Part shown: one piece after another, positions 36,298 through 44,726 of the stretch
Layout: the number at the start of each line of letters is the position of its first letter
Numbering within the stretch: the first letter of the stretch is position 1
From: Indolivaga macrotermitis
GTDB taxonomy: Bacteria; Bacteroidota; Bacteroidia; Bacteroidales; Dysgonomonadaceae
DNA: 64,000 nt
Reading direction: 5' to 3'
Assembly (NCBI RefSeq): GCF_900128985.1
Contig: NZ_FQUC01000001.1
Coordinates: 248,001 to 312,000, forward strand
Made by a program: the position numbers and the translations under genes
The notes under the pieces: generated by a model
Databases searched by the model: none
What the model was told of the DNA's origin: nothing
The model's input: the letters and a program-made list of their open reading frames with translations, nothing else

Positions 36298-37089
36298 ATG
36301 GAAAAGATAATAAGCCTACAGAATAATCGTATCAAGAATATAGTAAAGCTAGGAAAAGCCAAAGAACGTAAAACGCAAGGTCTTTTTATACTGGAAGGTG
36401 CAAGAGAGCTTATGTTGGCATTGTCTGCTGGTTATGAGGTTGATTCTGTATTTATTTGCCCCGAACTATTTAGTAAGACTGATTATCCCGAAGTTTTAAG
36501 TGGAATTGAGAATAGCTGTAAATTTGAAGTTTCGGAGCAGGTATTTGATAAAATAGCCTACCGCGAAGGTTCGGATGGTTTACTGACCTTGATGAAACCT
36601 AAATCGCATACTTTAGAGGACTTAAAAATAAAGAAGAATCCATTTATCATCATACTCGAGGCTGTAGAGAAGCCCGGGAATTTAGGGGCCATCCTCCGTA
36701 CAGCTGATGCTGCGCAGGTTGATGCTGTAATTGTCTGCGATCCATTGACTGATATTTACAACCCCAACGCAATACGTTCGGGTGTAGGATGTGTATTTAC
36801 TGTTCCTGTTGCTGTTTGTTCGTCTCAGGAGGCTTTAATGTGGCTTAAGCAGAATCAAATAAAAGCATTAGCAGCAGAGTTACAGGCTTCGGAATGGTAT
36901 CAGGATGTAGACTATACTACTCCTACAGCAATTGTAATGGGAACGGAAGCAGATGGACTAACTGATTTTTGGTTGAATAATTCGGATCAAAGAATAAAGA
37001 TACCGATGAGGGGAAAGATTGATTCTCTTAATGTTTCCGTGTCTACTGCAGTAATTACTTTTGAAGCTATGCGGCAGCGGGGATTCTGA
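36298..37089 (+). CDS. SpoU/TrmH-family RNA 2'-O-ribose methyltransferase
   Basis: A protein of 263 residues. An N-terminal substrate-binding domain (about 1-95, starting with the typical NNRIKNIVKLGKAKERK) precedes a SPOUT knot domain with the three family motifs: EKPGNLGAILRTADA, NPNAIRSGVGCVFTVPV and VMGTEADGLTD ... IPMRGKIDSLNVSVSTA. It methylates a ribose in rRNA or tRNA; the target base is not determined. It is a single gene ending at a terminator shared with secG. Confidence 0.93.
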   Translation: MEKIISLQNNRIKNIVKLGKAKERKTQGLFILEGARELMLALSAGYEVDSVFICPELFSKTDYPEVLSGIENSCKFEVSEQVFDKIAYREGSDGLLTLMKPKSHTLEDLKIKKNPFIIILEAVEKPGNLGAILRTADAAQVDAVIVCDPLTDIYNPNAIRSGVGCVFTVPVAVCSSQEALMWLKQNQIKALAAELQASEWYQDVDYTTPTAIVMGTEADGLTDFWLNNSDQRIKIPMRGKIDSLNVSVSTAVITFEAMRQRGF

Positions 37090-37109
37090 TACTGTTCTTT
37101 TATGATACA

Positions 37110-37143
37110 AAAAAGAGGAAAGTTTTCGAAACTTTCCTCTTTT
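37110..37143. terminator. Bidirectional terminator between the SpoU gene and secG
   Basis: An almost perfect palindrome (AAAAGAGGAAAGT on the left arm and its complement on the right, around TTTCGA) between two convergent genes. It has A and T runs on both sides, so it works both ways. Confidence 0.88.
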
Positions 37144-37176
37144 ACTATATATCGTAAAAATATAAATAATTCTCTA

Positions 37177-37518
37177 TTAATTTGCAGGAGCCGGAGCTGG
37201 CATAGGAGCCGGTAAAGTAGGCTGTGGCGAATTCATATCTGGAGCTTGAGTATTATCTACCGGAGCTGTCTGTTGTGTTTGAGGTTGTTGTCTCTCGTAC
37301 GAAATGAATTTAGCACTTGCTAAACTGCATATCATAATAGCAATAGCTAAACCCCAAGTTGCTTTTTCCAAAAAATCAGCAGTCTTAGGTGCACCCATAA
37401 TCTGATTTGAAGAAGAAAAATTAGAAGATAAGCCTCCTCCTTTTGATTTCTGGATTAAAACGACTAATACCAATATAATAGACGCAATAATTGATAAAAT
37501 AGAAAATACGGTTACCAT
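37177..37518 (-). CDS. secG: Preprotein translocase subunit SecG
   Basis: A protein of 113 residues with two transmembrane helices (about 4-24 and 54-74) and the SecG loop KSKGGGLSSNFSSSNQIMG. The extra C-terminal tail is rich in Pro, Gln and Ala, as in other Bacteroidota. It helps SecYE pass proteins through the inner membrane. It is the last gene of a four-gene leftward unit (sigma-54 activator, LptE, TPR-like protein, SecG). Confidence 0.95.
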   Translation of the reverse strand: MVTVFSILSIIASIILVLVVLIQKSKGGGLSSNFSSSNQIMGAPKTADFLEKATWGLAIAIMICSLASAKFISYERQQPQTQQTAPVDNTQAPDMNSPQPTLPAPMPAPAPAN

Positions 37519-37521
37519 TAT

Positions 37522-38481
37522 TTATTTAGTTTTTTTATTCGAATTCTTTATTAGTTTTTCCAAAAATGATAATTGGTCTGCAAAGTAAGTGTTTTTTTCG
37601 GGATAATTCAAACTCAAACGCTTAATAATTTCATAAGCCCGATTATATTTTTTCTGCTTAATGTAAATATTGGCAAGTGTTTGAGTAAAGAATATGTCAT
37701 CATCCAGTTCCTTTTCACTGGCATTGCCATCCATATCTTCGTCCATATTATCCATGTCTTCTTCATCGCTACTATCCGACCTTTCCATTTTTATACGGAT
37801 ATCGTCTCTGTTTTCGGCTTTCGAGATAAAGCGGTCTATGATATCCTGATGCTTAAGTGAAGGAGTTTTCGAATCTTCAGAGGTTTCCTCGGTTATAGGT
37901 TCTTCCGGAACTGAAACCGGAGGTTCTTCGTCTGTAGTTTCCTCTGTTAAAGTATAACTCTCGGAGATAGATATATCTTCAGGTAAAGAACCGAAATCGA
38001 AATTTTCCAATATCTCATCTGTTTTACTCTTCTTTTCTTTTCCGAGATTTATCTCTGTTTGGATGGACGATTCTGACTCCAGATACGAGAAATAATCCAG
38101 AGACGCCATACTCGAATTTACGATAGCGTGCTCGAGCCTCCTTTCTTCTTCAACCTTGTCGGATAGTGTATCGAAAAAAGCATTTATAAGAAAATCTGTC
38201 CTGTCTTGGGTTAATCTCTTTTCAGCCTGTTTCTGGAAGTCTTTGAACTGGTTGTTCATCACATAGTAAAACAAGGCTTTCCGGTCGATAACAAAAGCAG
38301 CCAAACGTTTTAACTCATTTCGGAATGTATCATCTTCCAAAAGGTAAAGGCATTTGATATAAGTAAATATACCTGCCTGAAAAAAAGGGTATTTTTTTGT
38401 CAGGAACTGCAGCTGTGTAAGCATACCTGCATCCGGCTCCCGTTCCAGTTCTACGAGTTGGTAAAAGTCCCTGATATTCAT
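37522..38481 (-). CDS. Conserved hypothetical protein, TPR-like C-terminus
   Basis: A protein of 319 residues, probably cytoplasmic (no signal). Residues about 1-110 are helical. The middle (about 130-250) is acidic and low in complexity, with many Glu, Asp and Ser. The last about 50 residues (FFTQTLANIYIKQKKYNRAYEIIKRL and following) look like one TPR unit. It lies 3 bp before secG and 39 bp after lptE, as often seen in Bacteroidales. No function is known to me; a scaffold role is possible. Confidence 0.75.
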   Translation of the reverse strand: MNIRDFYQLVELEREPDAGMLTQLQFLTKKYPFFQAGIFTYIKCLYLLEDDTFRNELKRLAAFVIDRKALFYYVMNNQFKDFQKQAEKRLTQDRTDFLINAFFDTLSDKVEEERRLEHAIVNSSMASLDYFSYLESESSIQTEINLGKEKKSKTDEILENFDFGSLPEDISISESYTLTEETTDEEPPVSVPEEPITEETSEDSKTPSLKHQDIIDRFISKAENRDDIRIKMERSDSSDEEDMDNMDEDMDGNASEKELDDDIFFTQTLANIYIKQKKYNRAYEIIKRLSLNYPEKNTYFADQLSFLEKLIKNSNKKTK

Positions 38482-38520
38482 AGTCGATATATTTTAATAT
38501 TGGATAGAGTAGATATACGG

Positions 38521-39027
38521 TTACCAGTTCGACATGGTAGCATTAAATATCTGGTCTATTATCTCTTTGTTTATCTGATTATATAAATCTTCTTCAACAT
38601 TAGTAAAGTTTATACTGGCATCAAAATCCCGGTATGCACTGAATGTTTCTTCCTTGTCTTCATTCGGATTTACATTATTCCGGTAGCGTACTCTTACGGC
38701 CATTGTCAAACGTGTAGTGGCGGCAAGCGCATTCTCTGTTACGTTCAGCCCCATCAGGTCATAACGGATTATCTCGCCTTCCAGTTCAAGGTCGGCAGGG
38801 CCATTAGACAGAATAGACAACTTGGTGTTCCTTGTGAAAAAGTCTCTCATCTCCAAGTTAAATGCCGGAGCCACTGAAGGATTAACGCGGTCGGCCTGAT
38901 TCTGGAAGTCTTTAATATAAAGAGTTTTGATTTTAGTATAGTCAATGGATGCCCCATTAAACTGGTATGACACTCTACATGATATGACTACCAAAATGAC
39001 AGCCAGACAGGCGATAAATCTTTTCAT
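38521..39027 (-). CDS. lptE: LptE-family LPS-assembly lipoprotein
   Basis: A protein of 168 residues with lipobox VVISC (Cys17) followed by RVSYQFNGASIDYTKIKTLYIKDF, the pattern of Bacteroidota LptE. The fold is predicted alpha/beta, with a conserved LEGEIIRYDL strand. LptE plugs the LptD barrel that inserts LPS in the outer membrane. Its start codon overlaps the stop of the sigma-54 activator (ATGA at 39024-39027), so translation is coupled. Confidence 0.9.
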   Translation of the reverse strand: MKRFIACLAVILVVISCRVSYQFNGASIDYTKIKTLYIKDFQNQADRVNPSVAPAFNLEMRDFFTRNTKLSILSNGPADLELEGEIIRYDLMGLNVTENALAATTRLTMAVRVRYRNNVNPNEDKEETFSAYRDFDASINFTNVEEDLYNQINKEIIDQIFNATMSNW

Positions 39028-40307
39028 AAATTATCTAAGTTATATTCTTTGATCTTTCTGTAGAGGGTTCTCTCTGATATTTTCAGATCCTGAGCAGCAT
39101 TCTTACGTTTACCGTTGTGCCGTTCGAGGGCTTTTTTTATCATTTCCCGTTCCACGTCTTCTAACGAAGCAGTTTCTTCAATAAAATCATTCGCTTCTAT
39201 ATCTTCGGCATCGTCTTTTATCGGTAACGGGGTTATAGATGTAGGTTCTGTATATTTAATCGGGACAGCCCTGCTCTGATCTTTATCTACGACTGTAAGG
39301 GTTGTAGGTGTTGCCGGCATTTTATTATCTGTCGACAGATGCTGGGCAGATTCGACTGTACCGGAAACAAGATCGTGAACCACTTTTTTGAGTTCATTCA
39401 TATCTTTCCTCATATCAAATAATACCTGATAGAGTATTTCCCTTTCACTGTTAAATAGTTTCTGGTCATTGCTTCCTGATCCGGCATTGATGGTGCCGAT
39501 AGGTACTATTCCTACCTCATTGTCCGGAAGATACAGTTTCAGTATTTCAGGTGATATCTCGCGCTCTTGCTCAATGATCGATATCTGCTCGGTAATATTC
39601 TTTAATTGCCTGATGTTGCCCGGCCAACGGTAGTGCTTCAGCATATCTTTAGCACGGTCGGTCAGTGTGATTGAGGGCATCTGGTATTTTTCGGCACAGT
39701 CGCTGGCAAATTTTCTGAAAAGTAGGGGTATGTCATCCTGTCTATCGCGTAAGGCCGGTACACGGATAGGAACAGTATTGAGCCTGTAGTACAAATCTTC
39801 GCGGAATTTTCCATTTGAAGTCGCCGTAACCATGTCTAAATTAGTGGCAGCTACTACCCGGACGTCTGTTTTTTCGACTTTAGACGAACCTACTTTTATG
39901 TATTCTCCGGTTTCGAGAACCCGTAGTAAGCGTGCCTGGGTAGATAACGGAAGCTCGCCTACTTCGTCAAGAAACAATGTGCCTCCATTGGCTACTTCAA
40001 AATATCCTTTACGGTCGCCCGTAGCTCCGGTAAAAGACCCTTTCTCGTGCCCGAAAAGTTCCGAATCGATAGTTCCCTCGGGGATAGAGCCGCAATTGAC
40101 AGCGATATATGTTCCGTGTTTACGACGGCTGAACTGATGTATTATCTGTGGAAAAGTTTCTTTACCTACGCCACTTTCTCCTGTTACCAGTACAGACATG
40201 TCGGTAGGTGCGACCTGTAGGGCTATGTCGATAGCTCTATTAAGATCAGGACTGTTTCCAATGATCCCGAATCGTTGTTTTACTTGTTGTAAATCCGGTT
40301 TTGCCAT
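39024..40307 (-). CDS. Sigma-54-dependent transcriptional activator without receiver domain
   Basis: A protein of 427 residues. The AAA+ domain starts almost at once (about 10-255): Walker A GESGVGKE at 43-50, sigma-54 contact loop GSFTGA at 90-95 (a variant of GAFTGA) and Walker B LFLDEVGELP at 111-120. A linker of about 130 residues, then a Fis-type helix-turn-helix at the C-terminus (LERHNGKRKNAAQDLKISER). No N-terminal sensor or receiver is present, so its signal must act on the AAA+ domain or through protein level. It is translationally coupled to lptE. Confidence 0.95.
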   Translation of the reverse strand: MAKPDLQQVKQRFGIIGNSPDLNRAIDIALQVAPTDMSVLVTGESGVGKETFPQIIHQFSRRKHGTYIAVNCGSIPEGTIDSELFGHEKGSFTGATGDRKGYFEVANGGTLFLDEVGELPLSTQARLLRVLETGEYIKVGSSKVEKTDVRVVAATNLDMVTATSNGKFREDLYYRLNTVPIRVPALRDRQDDIPLLFRKFASDCAEKYQMPSITLTDRAKDMLKHYRWPGNIRQLKNITEQISIIEQEREISPEILKLYLPDNEVGIVPIGTINAGSGSNDQKLFNSEREILYQVLFDMRKDMNELKKVVHDLVSGTVESAQHLSTDNKMPATPTTLTVVDKDQSRAVPIKYTEPTSITPLPIKDDAEDIEANDFIEETASLEDVEREMIKKALERHNGKRKNAAQDLKISERTLYRKIKEYNLDNL

Positions 40308-40482
40308 AATTCTCCAGTTTAAGGTCTTTTACGACCTTTTATTCCTTAATTATCTAAGTGTGTAGTAAGTGATAAAAGCCTGCTTTTACAGAAAAGCATA
40401 ACAACTGCTTACGCCTATAGACAAATTTACATATTTATTTTATACCTAGCGAAATTCTCCGAATAATAGATCGTGTAATTGA

Positions 40483-41319
40483 CTAATCATTATCTCTAGC
40501 CAAATCATATGTTTTCTCTTTCAGAAATTCTCCTAGTTCTTCCAGATCGTTATGCCGGGCAATCTCATCAGGCATGATGGGCGTTCCAAACCTTACATGT
40601 ATGGTTTTACCCTTTTTATTATACACCTCATGTCCAAGGCGAAGGCTTCGCAAACGCCAATCTACAAGATCGAGGAAATTGAAGAGCCAAGAGTTCTTTC
40701 CACTAAAGTACATAGGGATAACAGGTACTTTCGATCCCTTTATCAGTTTAATAACGGAAGGTTGCCACTCCCTGTCCCGTACAGTCATTTTTAAGCCTTT
40801 CAGTTTTGTTTTGGAAACTGCCCCGGCCGGGAAAAAACCCAGAGGATGACCTGCTTTTACATGTGCTATACATTGCTTAACACCTTCGAGGCTCGATTTG
40901 TTGGAAACCGTTCCCTTCTGGTATGGATTTACTGCAATAAAGTGCATCGACATAGTATCGATCATTCCGAGAATAAAGTTAACCATCATTTTATAGTCGG
41001 GACGTACCGACCCTACTACATCTATAGCCGTAATGCCGTCAATATGTCCGTAAGCATGATTGGATACGGTAATGAAAGCCTGATCTTTGAACTGATCTAA
41101 CACTTCACGGTTTTCGATAACGATATTTACTCCTACATCCTTCAGGAGACTGTCACAAAAGGCCACTCCTTCGTATTGTTTTGATGTGTCGTATATACGG
41201 TTTACCTTATTTAGTCCGGTGAGGCTCATTCCCATTTTTATAAGAATATTGCCAAACCTTCCCCTAAATATAGGGTGCATTTTCCTTATTTCGTCTGCAC
41301 TGATTAGTTTCTCTTTCAT
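40483..41319 (-). CDS. Lysophospholipid acyltransferase-family protein
   Basis: A protein of 278 residues. The PlsC-type motifs are recognisable: SNHAYGHIDG (the HX4D equivalent; His and Asp are five residues apart), FFPAGAVSK (FPEG-like) and VPVIPMYFSG. It is thus an acyltransferase acting on a phospholipid, ornithine-lipid or lipid A-like acceptor at the inner membrane. The first acceptor cannot be told from sequence. The gene is single and starts after a region full of GTGAC repeats. Confidence 0.88.
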   Translation of the reverse strand: MKEKLISADEIRKMHPIFRGRFGNILIKMGMSLTGLNKVNRIYDTSKQYEGVAFCDSLLKDVGVNIVIENREVLDQFKDQAFITVSNHAYGHIDGITAIDVVGSVRPDYKMMVNFILGMIDTMSMHFIAVNPYQKGTVSNKSSLEGVKQCIAHVKAGHPLGFFPAGAVSKTKLKGLKMTVRDREWQPSVIKLIKGSKVPVIPMYFSGKNSWLFNFLDLVDWRLRSLRLGHEVYNKKGKTIHVRFGTPIMPDEIARHNDLEELGEFLKEKTYDLARDND

Positions 41320-41420
41320 CCTGAATTAATTATTGAGTCCTTAGACTTTTATTGGTTTTGTAGGCAAAGCAACAATAACCAGTTATATATTATCTAAAGC
41401 GTAACACAAAGTATACATGT

Positions 41421-41514
41421 GTGTCACTATTGTAAGGTATGTGTCACCTTGGTAAATTGCTTTAAATTAGATTCTTAAATGCTGTAAAGTGACAAAGGTG
41501 ACAAAAGTGACACT
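41421..41514. repeat. Cluster of GTGAC/GTCAC repeats upstream of the acyltransferase gene
   Basis: Five related words: GTGTCAC at 41421 and 41441 (20 bp apart), then AGTGACA at 41489, GGTGACA at 41498 and AGTGACAC at 41507 (9 bp apart, opposite orientation to the first two). They make an inverted arrangement around a 40-bp core. A smaller relative lies at 50872-50945, also upstream of a leftward gene. This is the main content of the 41320-41755 gap besides the tRNA-tail copy. Confidence 0.6.
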
Positions 41515-41698
41515 GTTTTTTACTTTTTATTTTTTGTCCTTATCTCTACTGATATCTGATACATTATAAACTTGCGACCAATATTTCATACAAATCCTTC
41601 CTTTGTTTTATAGATAAATTTCTCAGCTACTGGTTCATACACTGAAAGATAATTCATGTTGGTTTTTCGTTGAAAATGTTCGGTAATCTGATACCTTA

Positions 41699-41744
41699 CC
41701 GCACTGAGAGCGGCAAATTGAAGATTTCTTCTTTTTGTCGCTTT
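41699..41744 (+). repeat. Copy of the tRNA-Leu 3' end plus terminator
   Basis: 46 nt match the complement of 28893-28938 with a single mismatch (CGACAAA became CGGCAAA). The copy includes CCGCA of the tRNA 3' end and the whole downstream terminator, but no further tRNA sequence precedes it. It ends 11 bp before the DUF6713-like gene. Confidence 0.85.
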
Positions 41745-41755
41745 CTCATTGATTT

Positions 41756-42115
41756 TTATCTGAATAAAATTATATCAAGAATTCCACAGATTGCTATACT
41801 TGTTATGATTGACCACGAAAATTTATCTTTAAATTTATTCTTTTCATGTTTTAAAAATATAACGTGCAGTAGAAAATGAACAATCATAAAAACATCAAAT
41901 ATTTTGGCAAATATTTCAATAGTGGAAGCATTAGTTATTAACCAAAAAATTAAAACAAATATAGGGATATGAAAGCTTACAAATATAATATATCCTTGTT
42001 TTTCGCTTAAGGAAGAAAGTATAGGAAACATTTTCCATTCTTTATAACGTATTGCATCCATTTCGTGTATCAAAAAGAGCGAAAGACCAATGTAAAATAG
42101 AAAATATTCTGCCAT
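41756..42115 (-). CDS. Small membrane protein, DUF6713-like
   Basis: A protein of 119 residues with four likely transmembrane helices and the N-terminal motif IHEMDAIRYKEWKMF, which I associate with the DUF6713 group (from memory). The function is unknown. The gene is AT-rich compared with its neighbours and lies in a region that looks like an insertion scar, so it may have been acquired horizontally. Confidence 0.72.
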   Translation of the reverse strand: MAEYFLFYIGLSLFLIHEMDAIRYKEWKMFPILSSLSEKQGYIIFVSFHIPIFVLIFWLITNASTIEIFAKIFDVFMIVHFLLHVIFLKHEKNKFKDKFSWSIITSIAICGILDIILFR

Positions 42116-42167
42116 TTATTTGATATTATTATTCTCAAAGATAAGAAACAGGAGTAAAATAATTCAC

Positions 42168-42284
42168 TTATCTATCTTCAATTGAATCACTTTTGTTAAA
42201 TTCTACATATTTCAAAAAATCAATGACTTTTAGAAGGTCCTCTATAAAGGTTCTTTTAAATATTACATCTTTTTCTGCGCGCAA
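42168..42284 (-). pseudogene. C-terminal gene fragment
   Basis: A 38-codon frame without a start codon, ending RTFIEDLLKVIDFLKYVEF plus a short acidic tail. It reads like the tail of a real helical protein and is cut on its 5' side by a TGA at 42285, exactly where the hairpin element begins. The family was not identified. Confidence 0.4.
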
Positions 42285-42561
42285 TCATAGATTGCTTACC
42301 CTTCTTTTGGTCTAAGCCTCAAAAGAAGGCAAAACTCATTGGCAGACCGAGTCCTCGCATACGTACGTTTTCGTCCGTCAGGCTTTGACATCGTCGTAAA
42401 GTACGGGGTGCCCGTTGTGAGAAGAAAGCGTTAAAAGACAAATAGAAGTTGTATTAAACGTATTTCTTTTGTCTTCGCTTTCGAACACGTAACGGGTCGG
42501 GCTTGCAGGCGCAGTCTTGATTTTTTGTTTCGTTTTGCATCAAGGCAAAATGAAAAACAAG
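42281..42561. repeat. Non-coding multi-hairpin element, GC shift
   Basis: Five inverted repeats in 280 bp: 42281-42295 (GCAATC/GATTGC), 42301-42328 (CTTCTTTTG/CAAAAGAAG), 42403-42415 (ACGGG/CCCGT), 42424-42482 (GAAAGCG and AAGACAAA pairing with TTTGTCTT and CGCTTTC) and 42525-42560 (TTGTTT..TTTTGC/GCAAAA..AAACAA). It is richer in G+C than its flanks and has no long frame. It resembles dispersed intergenic repeats that I recall from other Bacteroidota genomes. It fills most of the gene-free stretch 42116-42721; the last 160 bp show nothing clear. Confidence 0.55.
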
Positions 42562-42721
42562 CCTTTAGGCGCGTTAGTTAATTACAGAAAAGCAAAGAAC
42601 GTTTTTTTTTAATACTGATTCGCATAATTCAATAACAAGCAGAATGACTGTTAGAAAATGACAACAAATCGACTTGCTACATTTTTTGATGTTACAAGCC
42701 GATCTGTTTTATACTGAAGTC

Positions 42722-44107
42722 TTATTTTGTAAGACTTTTGATTATGTCTATAATTTCTGCTCCGGCAGCTTCTGCTTGTTGCATTGAAGATGCTTCTGAA
42801 TATATTCTGATTATCGGTTCCGTATTCGATTTCCGTAAATGCACCCATTTATCAGGGAAATCTATCTTCACGCCATCAATGTCTGTTACATCAAATGAGG
42901 CGAATTTATTTTTTACAGCCAGAAGAATAGCGTCCACGTCGATATCGGGAGTTAATTCTATCTTTTGCTTAGCAATATAATATTCAGGGTATGTGGCACG
43001 CAATTCGCTTACGGTTTTTTTCTCATGGGCAAGATGACTCAGAAATAAAGCGATACCTACCAACGAATCTCTTCCGTAGTGGCTCGCAGGATAAATAACC
43101 CCACCATTGCCTTCGCCACCAATAACGGCGTTTGTAGCTTTCATCTTGGTGGTGACATTTACCTCACCTACAGCAGCGGCATTATATTCCATTCCATATT
43201 TACGGGTAACATCGCGTAATGCGCGGCTCGAGCTAAGGTTTGATACAGTATTGCCCGGAGTATGTTTTAATACATAATCGGCAACAGCCACAAGGGTGTA
43301 TTCTTCGCCAAACATGTTTCCTTTTTCGTCGACTAATGCTAAACGGTCAACATCCGGATCTACGACAATTCCTACGTCCGCTTTGCCTGATTTCATCAAA
43401 TCAGATATTTCAGTCAGATTTTCAGCCAAAGGTTCGGGGTTGTGCGCAAAATCACCGGTCGAATCACAATTCAACTCAACTATATTGTTTACCCCAAGGG
43501 CTTTTAATAGTTTAGGTACGACAATACCTCCAACTGAATTTACACAATCTATCGCTACTTTAAAATTGGCAGCTTTGATTGCTGCTGCATCAACTAGTTT
43601 CAGATCAAGTACGGCTTGTATATGTGCATCGGAGTAATCTTTGCCGGTAACTTTACCCAGATGGTCTACATCTGCATATATATACTCACCGGACTCTGCA
43701 ATTTTTAGAACTTCTTCACCCTCCGCAGCATTCAGGAATTCACCTTTTTCGTTAAGCAACTTCAAGGCGTTCCATTGTCTTGGATTATGGCTGGCTGTCA
43801 GGATGATTCCTCCGCATGCACCTTCCATCGCAGTTGCCAATTCGGTCGTAGGAGTTGTTGCAAGGCCTATATTTACCACATCGAAGCCTATCCCCATAAG
43901 GGTACCTACCACTACATGCTCCATCATATTGCCTGATATGCGGGCATCGCGGCCTACTACTATTTTATTGCTGTTTACTTTTGTATTCTTCTTTATGAAT
44001 GTGGCATAAGCAGAAACGAATTTAACGGTATCCAAAGGGTTAAGCCCTTCGCCGATACTTCCGCCTATTGTACCTCTGATCCCTGATATAGATTTAATTA
44101 AAGACAT
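42722..44107 (-). CDS. glmM: Phosphoglucosamine mutase (alpha-D-phosphohexomutase family)
   Basis: A protein of 461 residues with four phosphohexomutase domains. Active-site Ser106 lies in LTASHNPRQWN; the metal loop is VDPDVDRLALVDE, the sugar-binding loop is GEGNGGVIYP and the phosphate-binding loop is RKSNTEPIIRIYSEA. It interconverts glucosamine-6-P and glucosamine-1-P for UDP-GlcNAc synthesis; a phosphomannomutase role is the alternative. It lies 22 bp downstream of the DUF4827 lipoprotein gene in the same direction. Confidence 0.9.
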   Translation of the reverse strand: MSLIKSISGIRGTIGGSIGEGLNPLDTVKFVSAYATFIKKNTKVNSNKIVVGRDARISGNMMEHVVVGTLMGIGFDVVNIGLATTPTTELATAMEGACGGIILTASHNPRQWNALKLLNEKGEFLNAAEGEEVLKIAESGEYIYADVDHLGKVTGKDYSDAHIQAVLDLKLVDAAAIKAANFKVAIDCVNSVGGIVVPKLLKALGVNNIVELNCDSTGDFAHNPEPLAENLTEISDLMKSGKADVGIVVDPDVDRLALVDEKGNMFGEEYTLVAVADYVLKHTPGNTVSNLSSSRALRDVTRKYGMEYNAAAVGEVNVTTKMKATNAVIGGEGNGGVIYPASHYGRDSLVGIALFLSHLAHEKKTVSELRATYPEYYIAKQKIELTPDIDVDAILLAVKNKFASFDVTDIDGVKIDFPDKWVHLRKSNTEPIIRIYSEASSMQQAEAAGAEIIDIIKSLTK

Positions 44108-44129
44108 ATGATTCCGTTTTCAAATGTTG

Positions 44130-44726
44130 TTATTGTATGATTTTAGTATATTGTAAGCGGGTGAAAAAGATTGCGTAATAACCGCTCTGTTGTACATACG
44201 ATCCGCTGTTGAAAGGAACGATCAGGCTAACAATAGCTTTTTCTCCCACATGCTGAAGAGGTACAGCCATCCCCGACGACATATAGTATGACTGGATAGT
44301 ACCCAGATAAGAGTCGGTGGAACTACTGGTGTATGTAGACGAAACCCCGTATAAAAACTCGATAGGTTGAACCCCATCAGGATTGTATGTTATAGTGTCG
44401 GAGTCTGCTGTAGGCAGAGACATCGCATCCCAAAAACGGACATTTACAACCGAGCGGTTGCTTGCGTTTGCCCTTTTTCCATTACCCGAATCAATGACAT
44501 TGATGTAAACGCCGGTAGACGAGTCATAGTAATATTGATTAGACTTGAATACCCCGGATTCAGGATAAGTGTAAAGTACTTCTATATCGTGGGCATTTAT
44601 AAAGCTCTTTATGTTTTTACGTTCTCTATTCAGCCTGTCTGCATATGAGTCTCCATTGTCGCACGAAGCAAACAATACCATTATACAAACGAATAATCCG
44701 CTTATCTTTAGCGCTGCTTTTCTCAT
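44130..44726 (-). CDS. DUF4827-family lipoprotein
   Basis: A protein of 198 residues with lipobox VLFASC (Cys22). The body is beta-rich (YYYDSSTGVYINVIDSG; VGEKAIVSLIVPF), with features reminiscent of FKBP-type peptidyl-prolyl isomerase-like lipoproteins of Bacteroidales; the exact function is unknown. Its start overlaps the stop of the DHH gene by 4 bp (44723-44726), so the two are translationally coupled, and glmM follows. Confidence 0.8.
   Translation of the reverse strand: MRKAALKISGLFVCIMVLFASCDNGDSYADRLNRERKNIKSFINAHDIEVLYTYPESGVFKSNQYYYDSSTGVYINVIDSGNGKRANASNRSVVNVRFWDAMSLPTADSDTITYNPDGVQPIEFLYGVSSTYTSSSTDSYLGTIQSYYMSSGMAVPLQHVGEKAIVSLIVPFNSGSYVQQSGYYAIFFTRLQYTKIIQ

Noticed and set aside
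41500-41698. Second tRNA gene before the tRNA-tail copy
   Set aside because: No acceptor, anticodon or T-arm pairing can be formed upstream of 41699; only the last five tRNA bases are present.
28893-41744. Integrated genomic island bounded by the two tRNA-tail copies
   Set aside because: The copies are inverted relative to each other and the interval carries core genes (rlmH, secG, lptE), so simple integration does not explain it.
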